DNA of 64,000 nt from Rudanella lutea DSM 19387. GTDB taxonomy: Bacteria; Bacteroidota; Bacteroidia; Cytophagales; Spirosomataceae. The translations under genes were made by a program, and so were the position numbers. Below the pieces are notes generated by a model. That model was not told the origin of the DNA. It was given only the letters and a program-made list of their open reading frames with translations, and ran no database searches. The DNA lies in assembly GCF_000383955.1 (NCBI RefSeq), contig NZ_KB913013.1, forward strand, positions 5,475,694 through 5,539,693, written 5' to 3'. Of this stretch, positions 27,562 through 36,658 are shown piece by piece (position 1 is the first letter of the stretch; each line of letters starts with the position of its first letter).

Positions 27562-27602
27562 AGAGCTGACATCTTTCCAAACAAGATGTCAGCTCTTTTT
27601 TT
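27562..27602 (+). terminator. Palindrome family copy B with T tract
   Basis: AGAGCTGACATCT pairs with AGATGTCAGCTCT around a TTCCAAACA loop, followed by seven T. The loop is the reverse complement of the GTTTGGAA loop in copy C, so this copy is inverted relative to it. The compensatory C/G change in both arms shows that pairing is maintained. Confidence 0.82.
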
Positions 27603-27605
27603 GGG

Positions 27606-28382
27606 CTATTCTGCCAACCCGCCAACCTGGTAAACAGCCGTTTCGGCATAGCGGGAAGCTACAATCAATTGCGTGTGAGCGAGGTGAGGAGTAAACAGAT
27701 CGGCCACTACCTGCGGGCTGTTGTTGTCGCGCGAAAGGTGCGCCAGCAACAGGTGACTCATGTACGTCGGCCGATGGGTCAGAAACAGGTCGAGAGCCTG
27801 CTGATTAGACAGGTGACCATTGTCGCCCGAAATCCGTTGTTTCAGGAAGTAAGGGTACCGGCCTAAGGCCAGCAGATCATCGTCGTAATTGGCCTCCAGA
27901 AAAGCGGCATGGCATTGCTTGAAATGGTCGATTACGTGCGTGCACGGCGTACCTATGTCGGTGAACACGCCCACGTTGATGCCCCCAAAACTGATCAGAA
28001 AGCTGTGCGGGTCGGCCGCATCGTGCTGCTTCGGGAAAGCCGTTACAGACAAGTCGCCAACTAGGACCGGCTCGTACCCGCGCAGGGGCTGAAACGTAAT
28101 GGCCGACTCCGACAGGCGGGTGTTGCGCAGGGTGCCGGGCGTGATGTACACTGGCAGCTTATACTTACGGGCCAGCCGGTCGACGCCGACAATATGGTCA
28201 GAATGCTCGTGTGAAATAAAAATGGCTTTCACCGTTTTCATCGACAGGCCGAGCCGGTCCATGCGCCGTTCGGTTTCGCGGCACGAAATGCCGGCGTCGA
28301 TCAGTACGGCTTCCTGCTGGTTACCAACGTAATAGCAGTTGCCATTGCTGCCCGAGTTCAGGGAAGAAATAAATAAGGACAT
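27606..28382 (-). CDS. MBL-fold metallohydrolase (YycJ/WalJ-like)
   Basis: A 258-residue metallo-beta-lactamase-fold protein. The metal-binding motif ISHEHSDHIVGVDRLARKY gives HxHxDH. SLNSGSNGNCYYVG at the N-terminus and FTDIGTPCTHVIDHF, EANYDDDLL and SHLLLAHLSRDNN match the group that includes WalJ/YycJ, a cytoplasmic 5'-3' DNA exonuclease-like family in Gram-positives. Role in Bacteroidota is not established; a DNA repair or nuclease function is an inference. It is convergent with the dehydrogenase operon and separated from it by two terminator-like palindromes. Confidence 0.87.
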   Translation of the reverse strand: MSLFISSLNSGSNGNCYYVGNQQEAVLIDAGISCRETERRMDRLGLSMKTVKAIFISHEHSDHIVGVDRLARKYKLPVYITPGTLRNTRLSESAITFQPLRGYEPVLVGDLSVTAFPKQHDAADPHSFLISFGGINVGVFTDIGTPCTHVIDHFKQCHAAFLEANYDDDLLALGRYPYFLKQRISGDNGHLSNQQALDLFLTHRPTYMSHLLLAHLSRDNNSPQVVADLFTPHLAHTQLIVASRYAETAVYQVGGLAE

Positions 28383-28467
28383 TAGCAGTTGTCGGGGCTT
28401 TAGTATACAACCCCGGCGGCAAGGTCGACGTTCCGAACATTCGGATGAAGCGCGGATTTAAAGACAG

Positions 28468-28550
28468 GAACACGGATTGAACGGATTTTAAACGATCCAC
28501 ACGGATTTTTTTATCCGCGCTAATCTGTCCCATCCGTTTCATCCGTGTTC
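28468..28550. repeat. Inverted repeat built from ATCCGTGTTC / GAACACGGAT motifs
   Basis: A 19-nt arm at 28468-28486 matches the complement of 28532-28550 at 17 positions. GCGCGGAT (28450-28457) and ATCCGCGC (28513-28520) add a second pair, and ACACGGAT occurs again in the middle. The 175-bp spacer between the MBL and OMP genes is essentially this element. Confidence 0.75.
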
Positions 28551-28557
28551 CGTCTGA

Positions 28558-31473
28558 TTAGTTTCGCCGGGTCGAGGTCATACCGAACTTGCGGAGGTTG
28601 TACGTGAAAGTGAGCATCACGTACCGGCGCAACACCAGGCTTTGTACGTCTTCGATATACGTGTCGTTTACGTTGCGGACAATGCTCCGGTTCTGGTTCA
28701 GCAGGTCGTAGACCGACAGGCGTAACTCACCCTGCTTCTGCTTAAACAACTGTTTGGCTACGCCCACGTTCCAGAGAGCAAACCGCTGGTTGAACCCGGC
28801 AGCCCGGCCCGAGTTAGCATTGTAGCTGAAGTCGGAGGTCAGGGTAAACCGGCCCGGCAACTGGTAGAAAACGAAGGCGTTGAGCGATGTGAACAGGAAG
28901 TTGCTGTTCTGTTGCGGCTGCAAAGAGTACTGAGCCGACTGGTATGACACGTTGCCCGAAAGGTTCAGGTCGAGTTTGTCTTTCCAGAACGTGTTGATGC
29001 TCACGCGCTGCCCCACGCTCAGGTTGCGGCCCTTGTTGAGTTGGTCGTTTACGAAACTGATGTTGTTCACAAAGCTGCCGTTGGTGGCCCAGCTCAGATT
29101 GATCCGCTGCCCGCTCCAGTCAATGGAGCGACCCAGGTTCAGGAAGCCCGTGACCGAGTAGTACCCATCTGCGTTGACCGGTTTGGTCACCTGACCACCG
29201 GCGCTGTTAAATGCGGTTGCATTCACGATCCGACGGTTAATCTGGTTTATATTGATCGACGCAAACAACGAGCGGAAGGTCGTCGGGTCAAAATTATTGT
29301 AATTGATATTCAGTGTGTTGGTGAACTCCGGTTTTAGGTCGGGGTTACCGGTTTGAATATTGAGCGGGTTGGTATTGTTGAGAACCGGCTGTAGCTGATT
29401 GACCGAGGGCGGCTGAATCCGGCTCCGGTAGTTGATCATCAGCCGCTGATTGCGCGACACGTTGTACGTAAACAGGGCGTTGGGCAACAGGTTGAGGTAA
29501 TGCCGGGTCAGTTCAATGTCGCGCGAGATGTTGTTGGTCTGAAGGTTAGCATCCTGCACATCGAACCCAAAGGTATAATTGTATTTCAACCGCCGGGTTT
29601 GTAGCGACATGCCCGCCCGCTGCGTCCGGAAAATATTGTCGAACCGGTTAGTCAGTCGTTCATTGGGCAGAGCATAGGCATTAACGCGCTCGTCGAAGTC
29701 GAACACCTGCCGGTCCGAGGAGTTGTCGTTGGTGTTCAGGTTGTACCGAAACTCAAGTGTTTTGGCTAACGACAGTGGCTCTGTGTACGACAGGTTGAGG
29801 TTGCTCGTCATGGCCTCCGTCCGCTGATCGTTGCGCTGATTGATGTTGGCGGCAAACAAGCCACCTACGCCCGTCAGAGAGCCCCCGCCCGTGATTGAAC
29901 TCGACAGCGGAATGTTCGTGATCGACTGAAAATACTCGTTTTTTGAGCGGTTGAACCCATCGGTAACCTGCGCGTTGAGCGTGGTGTTCAGGTTGGCCGA
30001 AAAGGTGCGGCCCCGGCGCTTGAATTTGTGCGTCCAGAGCAACGTATTTGTCCCGGATACGCCCCGGCCATTGGCGTCGTAATTGGTCAGGCTGCTGTTG
30101 AGCGGAGTGCCCCGGTTCGAGGCCGTGCGCGAGTCGCTCAGGCTGTTCGACACGTTGTCGGTGAACACGAGGTTAGGAATCACGCGCAGCGTATTCATGC
30201 TGTCGATCCGCCAAATCAGCTGGGCATTGACCCGGTGATTTCCAAACGTACTCACCGACGACGATTGCCGGTTGGTGATGTTCGTCGAGTCGGGGTAGGG
30301 TGCACCGCGCAGGGCCGCACTCGGCAGAATATTCTCCCGTCGTGACGTTTGCTCGGTTATGGTGCGGGTATTGTTGTAAAAGTAGCTGGCGCTAAAGTCG
30401 ACTTTAGAGCTGAGGCCGTCGGAGAAGTTGAGACCGCCCGAAATGGCGCGGGTCAGGTTGGTTTGCTGACCTGTAGGCAGCCCCGAATTCCCTCCGCTAT
30501 TACCACCCTGACCACCCCGGTTACCGCCCCCGTTGCCGCCCATGCCGCCCCCGCCGAAGTTGTTTCCCCCGCCAAAGCCACCTAATCCACCGCCATTACC
30601 CAGCCCTTCGGCCGAAAAATTTTGCTGGTTTATATTATTGGCCGTCCCGATAAGCGAGAGCTGCTGCCCGTTGTCGAAGCGGTTGATACCTACCTGACCC
30701 TGGTAGCGGGTAGGTCCACTGGGTGGCTCCTGACCCATCCCGAGCGATTGCCGCCCAAACACGCCTTTGCGCCGGTCGCGTTTGGTGGTGATGTTGATGG
30801 TCTTCTCACGGTCGCCATCATCAACCCCCGAAAACTGCGACTGTTCCGACTGCCGGTCGTACAACTGCACCTTGTCGATCATCTCGGCGGGCAGGTTGCG
30901 GGTGGCCATCTTGGGGTCGTTACCAAAAAACGGCTTGCCATCCACCAGAATCCGTTTTACCTCCTGCCCCTGCGCTTTCACTGTTCCGTCGCGTTCTACC
31001 TCCATACCGGGGAGTTTCTTGATCAGGTCCTCGACTACGGCGTTGGGCTGCGTTTTAAACGACCCGGCGTTAAACTCAAGCGTGTCGCCTTTGATCACAA
31101 CCGGCGCGCCCTGCACCGTCACCTCGTTGAGCGATTTGGCTTCCGTGGCCATGTACAGCGGCCCCAGATTAGGCGCGGGCTCGGCCGCCGTGATGGTCAC
31201 GTTGCGCCGGAGCGACTGGTAACCCACGTAGGTAATCAAGAGCTGATAGGGCCCTTCGGCCACGTTGCGAAACATAAATTCGCCCTCGCCCCCGGTGACC
31301 TGAAACGTAACCAACGACGAATCGCGCCCGCGCAGGAGCGAAACGGTTGCTTCGGGCAGGCCCTGTTTGGTGGTCGAGTCCAGAACCGAGGCCCGAATAG
31401 TACCAATGCCCCGGTTCTGCGCGAAAGAGGAAAGGGAAGCCAGCAGGATAGTGAAAAGTAGGAGTAGACGCAT
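28558..31473 (-). CDS. TonB-dependent receptor-like outer membrane protein with Gly-rich insert
   Basis: A 971-residue outer membrane protein. Signal peptide MRLLLLFTILLASLSSFAQ, then a CarboxypepD_reg-like domain (IRASVLDSTTKQGLPEATV). The plug-like domain has IKKLPGMEVERDGTVKAQG and RILVDGKPFFGNDP. The remainder is an outer-membrane beta-barrel family 3 region. At about residues 285-340 there is a Gly/Asn-rich segment of more than 50 residues (GGNNFGGGGMGGNGGG and similar). It likely forms a flexible extracellular or periplasmic loop. The GLPGLI gene lies upstream with a 13-bp gap on the same strand, so the pair is an operon. Substrate unknown. Confidence 0.87.
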   Translation of the reverse strand: MRLLLLFTILLASLSSFAQNRGIGTIRASVLDSTTKQGLPEATVSLLRGRDSSLVTFQVTGGEGEFMFRNVAEGPYQLLITYVGYQSLRRNVTITAAEPAPNLGPLYMATEAKSLNEVTVQGAPVVIKGDTLEFNAGSFKTQPNAVVEDLIKKLPGMEVERDGTVKAQGQEVKRILVDGKPFFGNDPKMATRNLPAEMIDKVQLYDRQSEQSQFSGVDDGDREKTINITTKRDRRKGVFGRQSLGMGQEPPSGPTRYQGQVGINRFDNGQQLSLIGTANNINQQNFSAEGLGNGGGLGGFGGGNNFGGGGMGGNGGGNRGGQGGNSGGNSGLPTGQQTNLTRAISGGLNFSDGLSSKVDFSASYFYNNTRTITEQTSRRENILPSAALRGAPYPDSTNITNRQSSSVSTFGNHRVNAQLIWRIDSMNTLRVIPNLVFTDNVSNSLSDSRTASNRGTPLNSSLTNYDANGRGVSGTNTLLWTHKFKRRGRTFSANLNTTLNAQVTDGFNRSKNEYFQSITNIPLSSSITGGGSLTGVGGLFAANINQRNDQRTEAMTSNLNLSYTEPLSLAKTLEFRYNLNTNDNSSDRQVFDFDERVNAYALPNERLTNRFDNIFRTQRAGMSLQTRRLKYNYTFGFDVQDANLQTNNISRDIELTRHYLNLLPNALFTYNVSRNQRLMINYRSRIQPPSVNQLQPVLNNTNPLNIQTGNPDLKPEFTNTLNINYNNFDPTTFRSLFASININQINRRIVNATAFNSAGGQVTKPVNADGYYSVTGFLNLGRSIDWSGQRINLSWATNGSFVNNISFVNDQLNKGRNLSVGQRVSINTFWKDKLDLNLSGNVSYQSAQYSLQPQQNSNFLFTSLNAFVFYQLPGRFTLTSDFSYNANSGRAAGFNQRFALWNVGVAKQLFKQKQGELRLSVYDLLNQNRSIVRNVNDTYIEDVQSLVLRRYVMLTFTYNLRKFGMTSTRRN

Positions 31474-31486
31474 AAAAAGGTGGGGC

Positions 31487-32338
31487 TTAATTCCGCATGG
31501 GGTTTTCGGCCATCATGCGTTGCCGGAAACTGGCCATCGATTTCCGCCGGATTTCTTCCATCTGTTTTTTCGATACCAGCTGTGCTTTGGCGTTGGGCCG
31601 TAGTGTAACGGCATCAATAGCCCTGGCCTCAATCTTGGTGGCTTTAAAAGCTTCCTGATCGCTCTCGATCTGAAGCACCACGCCTTTGTCGGGCGTTAGC
31701 CGGGCCACTGGCGAGTACGTGAGCGGAATCTCGGTGGTGTACCAGATCGTGTAGGGCGTATTCCGTATATTGGCTGTAGCCCGCTTGCATTTATAGCCCA
31801 GCAGTTTCTTGGTCTTATCGTCTTCGCGCCAGGTAGAGTCGCGGGTGATGGGCTCATCGTTGCGGTAGTGCTCCGTCGTGACCGAATCTTTTTTCACACT
31901 CAGCACCGTGATCATTGTTTGCGACGACATATCGATGTAGGTGCTATTGTCGAAGGGGGGCGTAAACCGGCCGTTGCGCATCGGGCGGTTGTCGGGCCCA
32001 CGGTCGCCACCGGCTGCACCGCCGGGTCCGTCGGGGCCACCTACCCGCATGGTGCGCATCATCATGGCCGGCGCATCCCGCTTCTCCATGGCCATATCAC
32101 CCGAAAACAGCAGCGATTGGCCGTAGGTCGTCGTTTGGGGGACATCGAATGTCTGCCCGTTGGGCAGGGTGCCGCCCGGCCGCACCTCCTGACCATTGAT
32201 ATTGACCCGCACCTGCGAAAGGTCGATCCGGCGGGTGGCTTCGTACCGAATTTCGCCCGACGTGATGGCGTCCTGTGCCGTTACCGTCTGGGTCAGCAGA
32301 AAAGCTGCAAGGGGTAAAAAAGCGTGTATCTTTTTCAT
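31487..32338 (-). CDS. GLPGLI family secreted protein
   Basis: A 283-residue exported protein with signal peptide MKKIHAFLPLAAFLLTQTVTAQ. The middle contains YKCKRATANIRNTPYTIWYTTEIPLTYSPVA, matching the region that names the GLPGLI family (normally a Gly-Leu-Pro-Gly-Leu string; here degenerate). Family members are periplasmic or surface proteins of Bacteroidota encoded beside TonB receptors, without a known function. It begins the two-gene operon whose second gene is the 971-residue receptor. A Gly/Pro-rich stretch near residues 105-120 (GGPDGPGGAAGGDRGP) is unusual for the family. Confidence 0.82.
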   Translation of the reverse strand: MKKIHAFLPLAAFLLTQTVTAQDAITSGEIRYEATRRIDLSQVRVNINGQEVRPGGTLPNGQTFDVPQTTTYGQSLLFSGDMAMEKRDAPAMMMRTMRVGGPDGPGGAAGGDRGPDNRPMRNGRFTPPFDNSTYIDMSSQTMITVLSVKKDSVTTEHYRNDEPITRDSTWREDDKTKKLLGYKCKRATANIRNTPYTIWYTTEIPLTYSPVARLTPDKGVVLQIESDQEAFKATKIEARAIDAVTLRPNAKAQLVSKKQMEEIRRKSMASFRQRMMAENPMRN

Positions 32339-32519
32339 ACGCCAAAGAAACAGAATTGCCGTTGAAAGTTGCAGGGATGCCTATACGCAGATCCGAAATG
32401 CCGCCCAAACATCGATGAACACCCCAAATGTATAGACGAACGGAATGTGTCGACTTGGTTTGTCTTCTAAATCAATAGATTAAGCCTCGACCTCGCTCGG
32501 CTCCGTGTAAAACTGGAGC

Positions 32520-32621
32520 TCAGTACTGGACATGAGATGTTGGACACTAGGCGTTAGACTTCTCTACAGAATGGTAGTGGGTCTAACGTCTAGTGTCTGA
32601 AGTCCGAATGTCCAGTACTGA
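32520..32621. repeat. Nested inverted repeat element, about 100 bp
   Basis: Outer arms TCAGTACTGGACAT (32520-32533) and its exact complement (32608-32621) enclose inner arms at 32542-32559 and 32581-32598, which pair at 16 of 18 positions. This element fills the centre of the 337-bp gene-free stretch 32339-32675; the rest of that stretch shows no gene. Confidence 0.85.
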
Positions 32622-32675
32622 AAAATTGGAGCCGAAGCGAATGCCGGGGCTTGGGGGTAAAGTGGCGGAGCCGGA

Positions 32676-33500
32676 TCAGGCGGGTTTCTGGAAAACCAGA
32701 ATATCCTGAAACGACTTGCCTTCGAGCCGGCCGCACCAGGTGCCGGGATAAAAGGCCGGGGCGGTGCTGTAGCCTTTTTGTTGCAGCAAATCGAGTACGT
32801 ACTGCTTGTCGAAACCCGTACAAATGTCGGGGTCGCCGAGGTCGGCTACGTACCGGCCATCGAGCTCGTATTGCAGATTGTACCGGCTTCGGGGGGAGGG
32901 CATCAGCCGGCGCGACTCCTCATCCAGCAAAAAGAACGTAGCCAAACACCGCCCGCCCGGTTTGAGTACCCGCGCAATTTGCCCGATGTAATTTTCCAGC
33001 TCCGGCTTGGGCATGTGCGTAAACACGGAGGTCAGGAAGATGAAATCGAACTGCGCGTCGGGAAACGGAAATTTGTACTCGGTTGCCGGGTAGCGGCCAG
33101 TCGGCTGATAATGACTGTTGTACACATCGGCCAACTGAAACCGGAAGTTTGGGTACCGGGGCGTAATGTGTTGCTGACACCAGTCGATTCCCGACTTCAC
33201 AATGTCGAAACCTTCGTAGCGGGCAGTAGGGGCAAGGTAGTTCACCAGCGGAACGGCCATTCGGCCGATGCCGCAGCCAATATCGAGTACTTCATCGGTG
33301 GGTTTGAGGCCACCCAGCTCGATAAACAGGGTACGAAAGTGCTCGCCAACCTCTTTGTAGTCGCCAGCCCCCACAAAAATCATGGAACGGGGTGGAGTGA
33401 GGGCATCGCGCAGGCCCAGAAGTCGCTCGCCCGAATCGAGGGTCTGCTGGTATGCTTTTTTGAGAATAGATCGGCCGCGCCGGAGTGTTTGGTTGATCAT
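32676..33500 (-). CDS. Class I SAM-dependent methyltransferase
   Basis: A 274-residue cytoplasmic protein. Motif I is VLDIGCGIGRMAVPL, followed by YEGFDIVKSGIDWC (motif II acid) and DFIFLTSVFTHMP, then ARVLKPGGRCLATFF (post-motif region). The fold is the Rossmann-like methyltransferase; the substrate cannot be assigned. The frame continues upstream to 33569, but the ATG at 33500 was chosen because the extra 23 residues read through T-rich spacer DNA. It diverges from the YfhO gene across a 385-bp gap. Confidence 0.85.
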   Translation of the reverse strand: MINQTLRRGRSILKKAYQQTLDSGERLLGLRDALTPPRSMIFVGAGDYKEVGEHFRTLFIELGGLKPTDEVLDIGCGIGRMAVPLVNYLAPTARYEGFDIVKSGIDWCQQHITPRYPNFRFQLADVYNSHYQPTGRYPATEYKFPFPDAQFDFIFLTSVFTHMPKPELENYIGQIARVLKPGGRCLATFFLLDEESRRLMPSPRSRYNLQYELDGRYVADLGDPDICTGFDKQYVLDLLQQKGYSTAPAFYPGTWCGRLEGKSFQDILVFQKPA

Positions 33501-33885
33501 CAGATGTAGGGATAGAAAAGTAGGGTTAGATGTAGATGAAAGAACAAAGATGTTTTTTTTTTTTTTCAACCTGCCAAGTTACCAAAAGGGTATGCGGTTT
33601 AGTGTTTAGAGTAAGTTGAAATTGAATAAAAGTAACTTCTTATCAATCAGAAAAATGACAATACTGATCGGTAGGTAACAAATCAATTAAGTGGGCCACT
33701 GGTAAACTATCAGAAGGCGAAAAAAGAGGGTACTGGGGCCTGAGTCGATAAGCCATATTTGGATGGATTCGCTCCAGAAATTGAAAACTGGTGCCCCAGT
33801 ATTCATGGCTGAGAAGGGAAAACGTCAAACGGTAAACTGCGTAAGGACCCGCTTAGTATCTTTGCCCTCATTGCCAATTGGATCT
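33501..33885. other. 385-bp intergenic region with a 14-T run and a distant inverted repeat
   Basis: No credible gene. A run of 14 T occupies about 33553-33566. TACTGGGGC (33731-33739) is complementary to GCCCCAGTA (33793-33801). The in-frame extension of the YfhO gene from 33763 crosses this repeat and is unlikely to be translated. A TAnnTTTG promoter box lies at its right end. Confidence 0.7.
33857..33864 (+). promoter_or_regulatory. Probable -7 promoter box for the YfhO gene
   Basis: TATCTTTG fits TAnnTTTG and ends 21 bp before the ATG at 33886, the same spacing as at the flippase gene. This argues against the upstream start at 33763. Confidence 0.6.
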
Positions 33886-36477
33886 ATGAATCAAAATTCC
33901 CCCTTAGAGCGGCCGAGTCTAAGTCGGTTGCGCCCGCATCTGTTATTTGTGCTGGGCTTTCTGGTCTTAGCCGGTATTTATTTTATTCCGGCGTTTCAGG
34001 GCAAAGAGCTGCCCATGCAGGATATCCGGCAGAGCTACGCATCGACCATTGAGTTGCGCGAGTTCAAAAAACAAACCGGTGAGTTTCCGCTTTGGACCAA
34101 CGCGCTCTTCAGCGGCATGCCCGCGTACATGATCGCTTTCGATTATCCCTATACGTTTGTAGGACGCACGGTCGAGTCGGTGCTCAATCTCATTCCCCGG
34201 CCAGTGAACCTCCTGTTCGTCACGATGGTGAGCATGTACCTGCTCCTGCTCGTGATTGGGCGCACCGATCCCGAAGACGCCAGCCCTGATAAGCCCGCAG
34301 CCCGGCGTTGGCTGGCTGCTACCGGAGCCGTAGCCTATGCATTTGGTACCTACCTGATGCTGACCGTCGAAGCGGGGCACGTTTCAAAAGTGTGGGCCAT
34401 GGCCTACGCGCCGGGTGTGCTGGCGGGGGTGATTCAGACGCTCCGGGGCAAGTATTGGGCGGGTGCCGCCCTGACGGCCTTCTTCGCCTGTATGGAGCTG
34501 AACGCCAATCACCTTCAAATTACCTACTACCTCTTTATCCTGGTTGCGATTTATGTGCTGATGGAAGGTATTGCCCTCGTTCGGATGGGTAAAGCAAAGC
34601 AACTGGCGCTGGGCCTGGCTTTTCTGGCCGTAGCCGGTGGCCTAGGGGCCGCAAGTTTCAGCAAGCGATTGCTCGTGCTGAATCAGTATCAGAAAGAAAC
34701 CATCCGGGGGCGTTCGGAGCTGACCGCCAAAACAACCGCCCAAACCGCCGACTCAACCACAGCGGCTGCAGCCTCGGCGTCGGGGAGCAAAGATGGCCTC
34801 GATAAAGACTATGCGTTCAACTGGAGTTACGGTAAGGCCGAGGCCCTCAACCTGCTTATCCCGAATTTCTTCGGGGGCGGCTCGGGAGGTGGGCTCGACG
34901 AGGGCTCCGAGTTTTACAAGGCCCTGGTCAACAAAGGCGTCGATCCCGGTGCAGCCCGGCAGTTTGTCGAGCTGGGGGCCCCCACATACTGGGGCGATCA
35001 GCCGGGCGTGGGCGGGCCGTCGTATGCCGGTGCGGTGCTGCTATTTCTGTTTGTGCTGGGTCTGACCCTCTCCACACACCGTATTCGGTGGTATTTGCTG
35101 GTGGGAGCCTTGTTGATGATTGCCATTGCCATGGGCAAAAACCTGCTGGTGATCAACGGTCCGCTATTTGATTATTTCCCGCTGTTCAACAAGTTCCGGG
35201 CCGTTACCATGACCATGGGACTGGCGCAGTTGTTCTTTGCGGGTGGGGCCGTACTGGGTATTCATGCCATCGTGAGCCGCAACCTGAGTGCCGACCAACT
35301 GAAAAAGCCGCTGGCCATCAGTGTGGGCCTTACGGCGGGTCTGGCCCTGGTGCTTGCCCTGCTTGGTAGTGTGTTTTTCTCGTTCCAGACGACCAACGAT
35401 ATCCCGGTGCTGATGCAGTACTTCGGCGATCAGGCCATGGCGAGCGATATGCAGCGCGCCCTCATCAGCGACCGGCAAAGTATGGCCCGGGCCGACGCCT
35501 TCCGCTCGGTCATTTTCATTCTGCTGGCGGCCGGTGCTATATACGGCTTTGCTCTGAAGAAACTGAAAGCCGGGGTGTTTTTTCCCGTGCTGCTGGCCCT
35601 GATGGTGTTCGATTTGTATATGGTTGATAAGCGGTTCCTGAACAACGGCAACTTCATTCCGAAAACGCAGGTTAATGCGGCTTTTGAGGAAACCCCCGCC
35701 GATGCCCAGATTTTAGGGGACAAATCGCTCAGCTATCGGGTGTGGGATCAGACGGGGAGCTTCATGAACGACAACCGGACGTCGTTTTTCCACAAATCCA
35801 TTGGTGGCTACCACGCGGCCAAGCTGCGCCGGTATCAGGAGCTGATCGAATACGCGTTCCCCAAAAACACGCTGAACATCCTGAACATGCTCAATGGCAA
35901 ATACGCCATTATGCAGCCTCAGCCCGACCCGGCCAACCCGCAACAGCAGCCCTCGGCACCCGTTGCCCAGCCCAATCCCGAAGCCCTCGGTAATGCGTGG
36001 TTTGTGCGCACGGTGGTGCAGGTGCCCGATGCCGATGCCGAAATGGCCGCCGTACAGACGTTCAACCCCCGCGATTCGGTGGTGGTCGACAAGCGGTTTG
36101 CCGAGCAACTCAACGGTCTGCCTGCTCTCGACCCAACCGGGGCAACCATTCGCCTGACTAACTACATTCCCGATCACCTGACCTACGAAAGTAACGCCCC
36201 AACCGAACAGCTGGCTGTATTTTCGGAGATCTACTACCGGGGCGATACAGACTGGAACGCATATATCGACGGGAAAAAGGTGCCGCACCTGCGCGCCAAT
36301 TACGTATTGCGTGCCATGCGCGTACCGGCTGGCAAGCACACAATCGAGTTTAAGTTTGAGCCGCCCGTAGTGGCCCTCGGCGATACGCTCGATGCTGTTT
36401 TCAACGGGCTGCTGATTGCCTTTATCGCGCTGGCTATTTTCCTGAGTCTGCGTAAGCCCAAAGCCGTTACGGTGTAA
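33886..36477 (+). CDS. YfhO family multi-pass membrane protein
   Basis: An 863-residue protein with about 12-13 hydrophobic helices and a large extracytoplasmic C-terminal domain. The opening loop after the first helix (FIPAFQGKELPMQDIRQSYAS) and NALFSGMPAYMIAFDYP are typical of YfhO/GT-C-like proteins. In Gram-positives YfhO takes part in glycosylation of lipoteichoic acid. In Bacteroidota the role is not known, but lipid-linked sugar transfer at the membrane is expected. A poly-Pro/Gln stretch (PANPQQQPSAPVAQP) interrupts the C-terminal domain. The last helix and a basic tail end the protein. A REP-like hairpin begins directly after the stop. Confidence 0.85.
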   Translation: MNQNSPLERPSLSRLRPHLLFVLGFLVLAGIYFIPAFQGKELPMQDIRQSYASTIELREFKKQTGEFPLWTNALFSGMPAYMIAFDYPYTFVGRTVESVLNLIPRPVNLLFVTMVSMYLLLLVIGRTDPEDASPDKPAARRWLAATGAVAYAFGTYLMLTVEAGHVSKVWAMAYAPGVLAGVIQTLRGKYWAGAALTAFFACMELNANHLQITYYLFILVAIYVLMEGIALVRMGKAKQLALGLAFLAVAGGLGAASFSKRLLVLNQYQKETIRGRSELTAKTTAQTADSTTAAAASASGSKDGLDKDYAFNWSYGKAEALNLLIPNFFGGGSGGGLDEGSEFYKALVNKGVDPGAARQFVELGAPTYWGDQPGVGGPSYAGAVLLFLFVLGLTLSTHRIRWYLLVGALLMIAIAMGKNLLVINGPLFDYFPLFNKFRAVTMTMGLAQLFFAGGAVLGIHAIVSRNLSADQLKKPLAISVGLTAGLALVLALLGSVFFSFQTTNDIPVLMQYFGDQAMASDMQRALISDRQSMARADAFRSVIFILLAAGAIYGFALKKLKAGVFFPVLLALMVFDLYMVDKRFLNNGNFIPKTQVNAAFEETPADAQILGDKSLSYRVWDQTGSFMNDNRTSFFHKSIGGYHAAKLRRYQELIEYAFPKNTLNILNMLNGKYAIMQPQPDPANPQQQPSAPVAQPNPEALGNAWFVRTVVQVPDADAEMAAVQTFNPRDSVVVDKRFAEQLNGLPALDPTGATIRLTNYIPDHLTYESNAPTEQLAVFSEIYYRGDTDWNAYIDGKKVPHLRANYVLRAMRVPAGKHTIEFKFEPPVVALGDTLDAVFNGLLIAFIALAIFLSLRKPKAVTV

Positions 36478-36513
36478 AACCACCCCTAGCCCCCTCCTGT
36501 TTTCAGGAGGGGG
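36478..36513. repeat. CCCCCTCCTG hairpin, third copy
   Basis: AACCACCCC, then CCCCTCCTG-TTTT-CAGGAGGGG, beginning at the base after the YfhO stop codon. It is nearly identical to the two copies at 18920-19064. A degenerate relative (CACCCTCTTGTTTTGAGAAG) follows near 36570. Confidence 0.82.
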
Positions 36514-36658
36514 AATAAAAAGGCCGACTTGCTTTCAAAAAGGAGAGACCAGATTTAGTCTGGTAAGCCTCACCCTCTTGTTTTGAGAAGGGCGGTCCGG
36601 CGTTTGGAGATAAGAGGTAGCTCCCAAAACCAAACTGATAAACCTAAACCCGCCTGCC

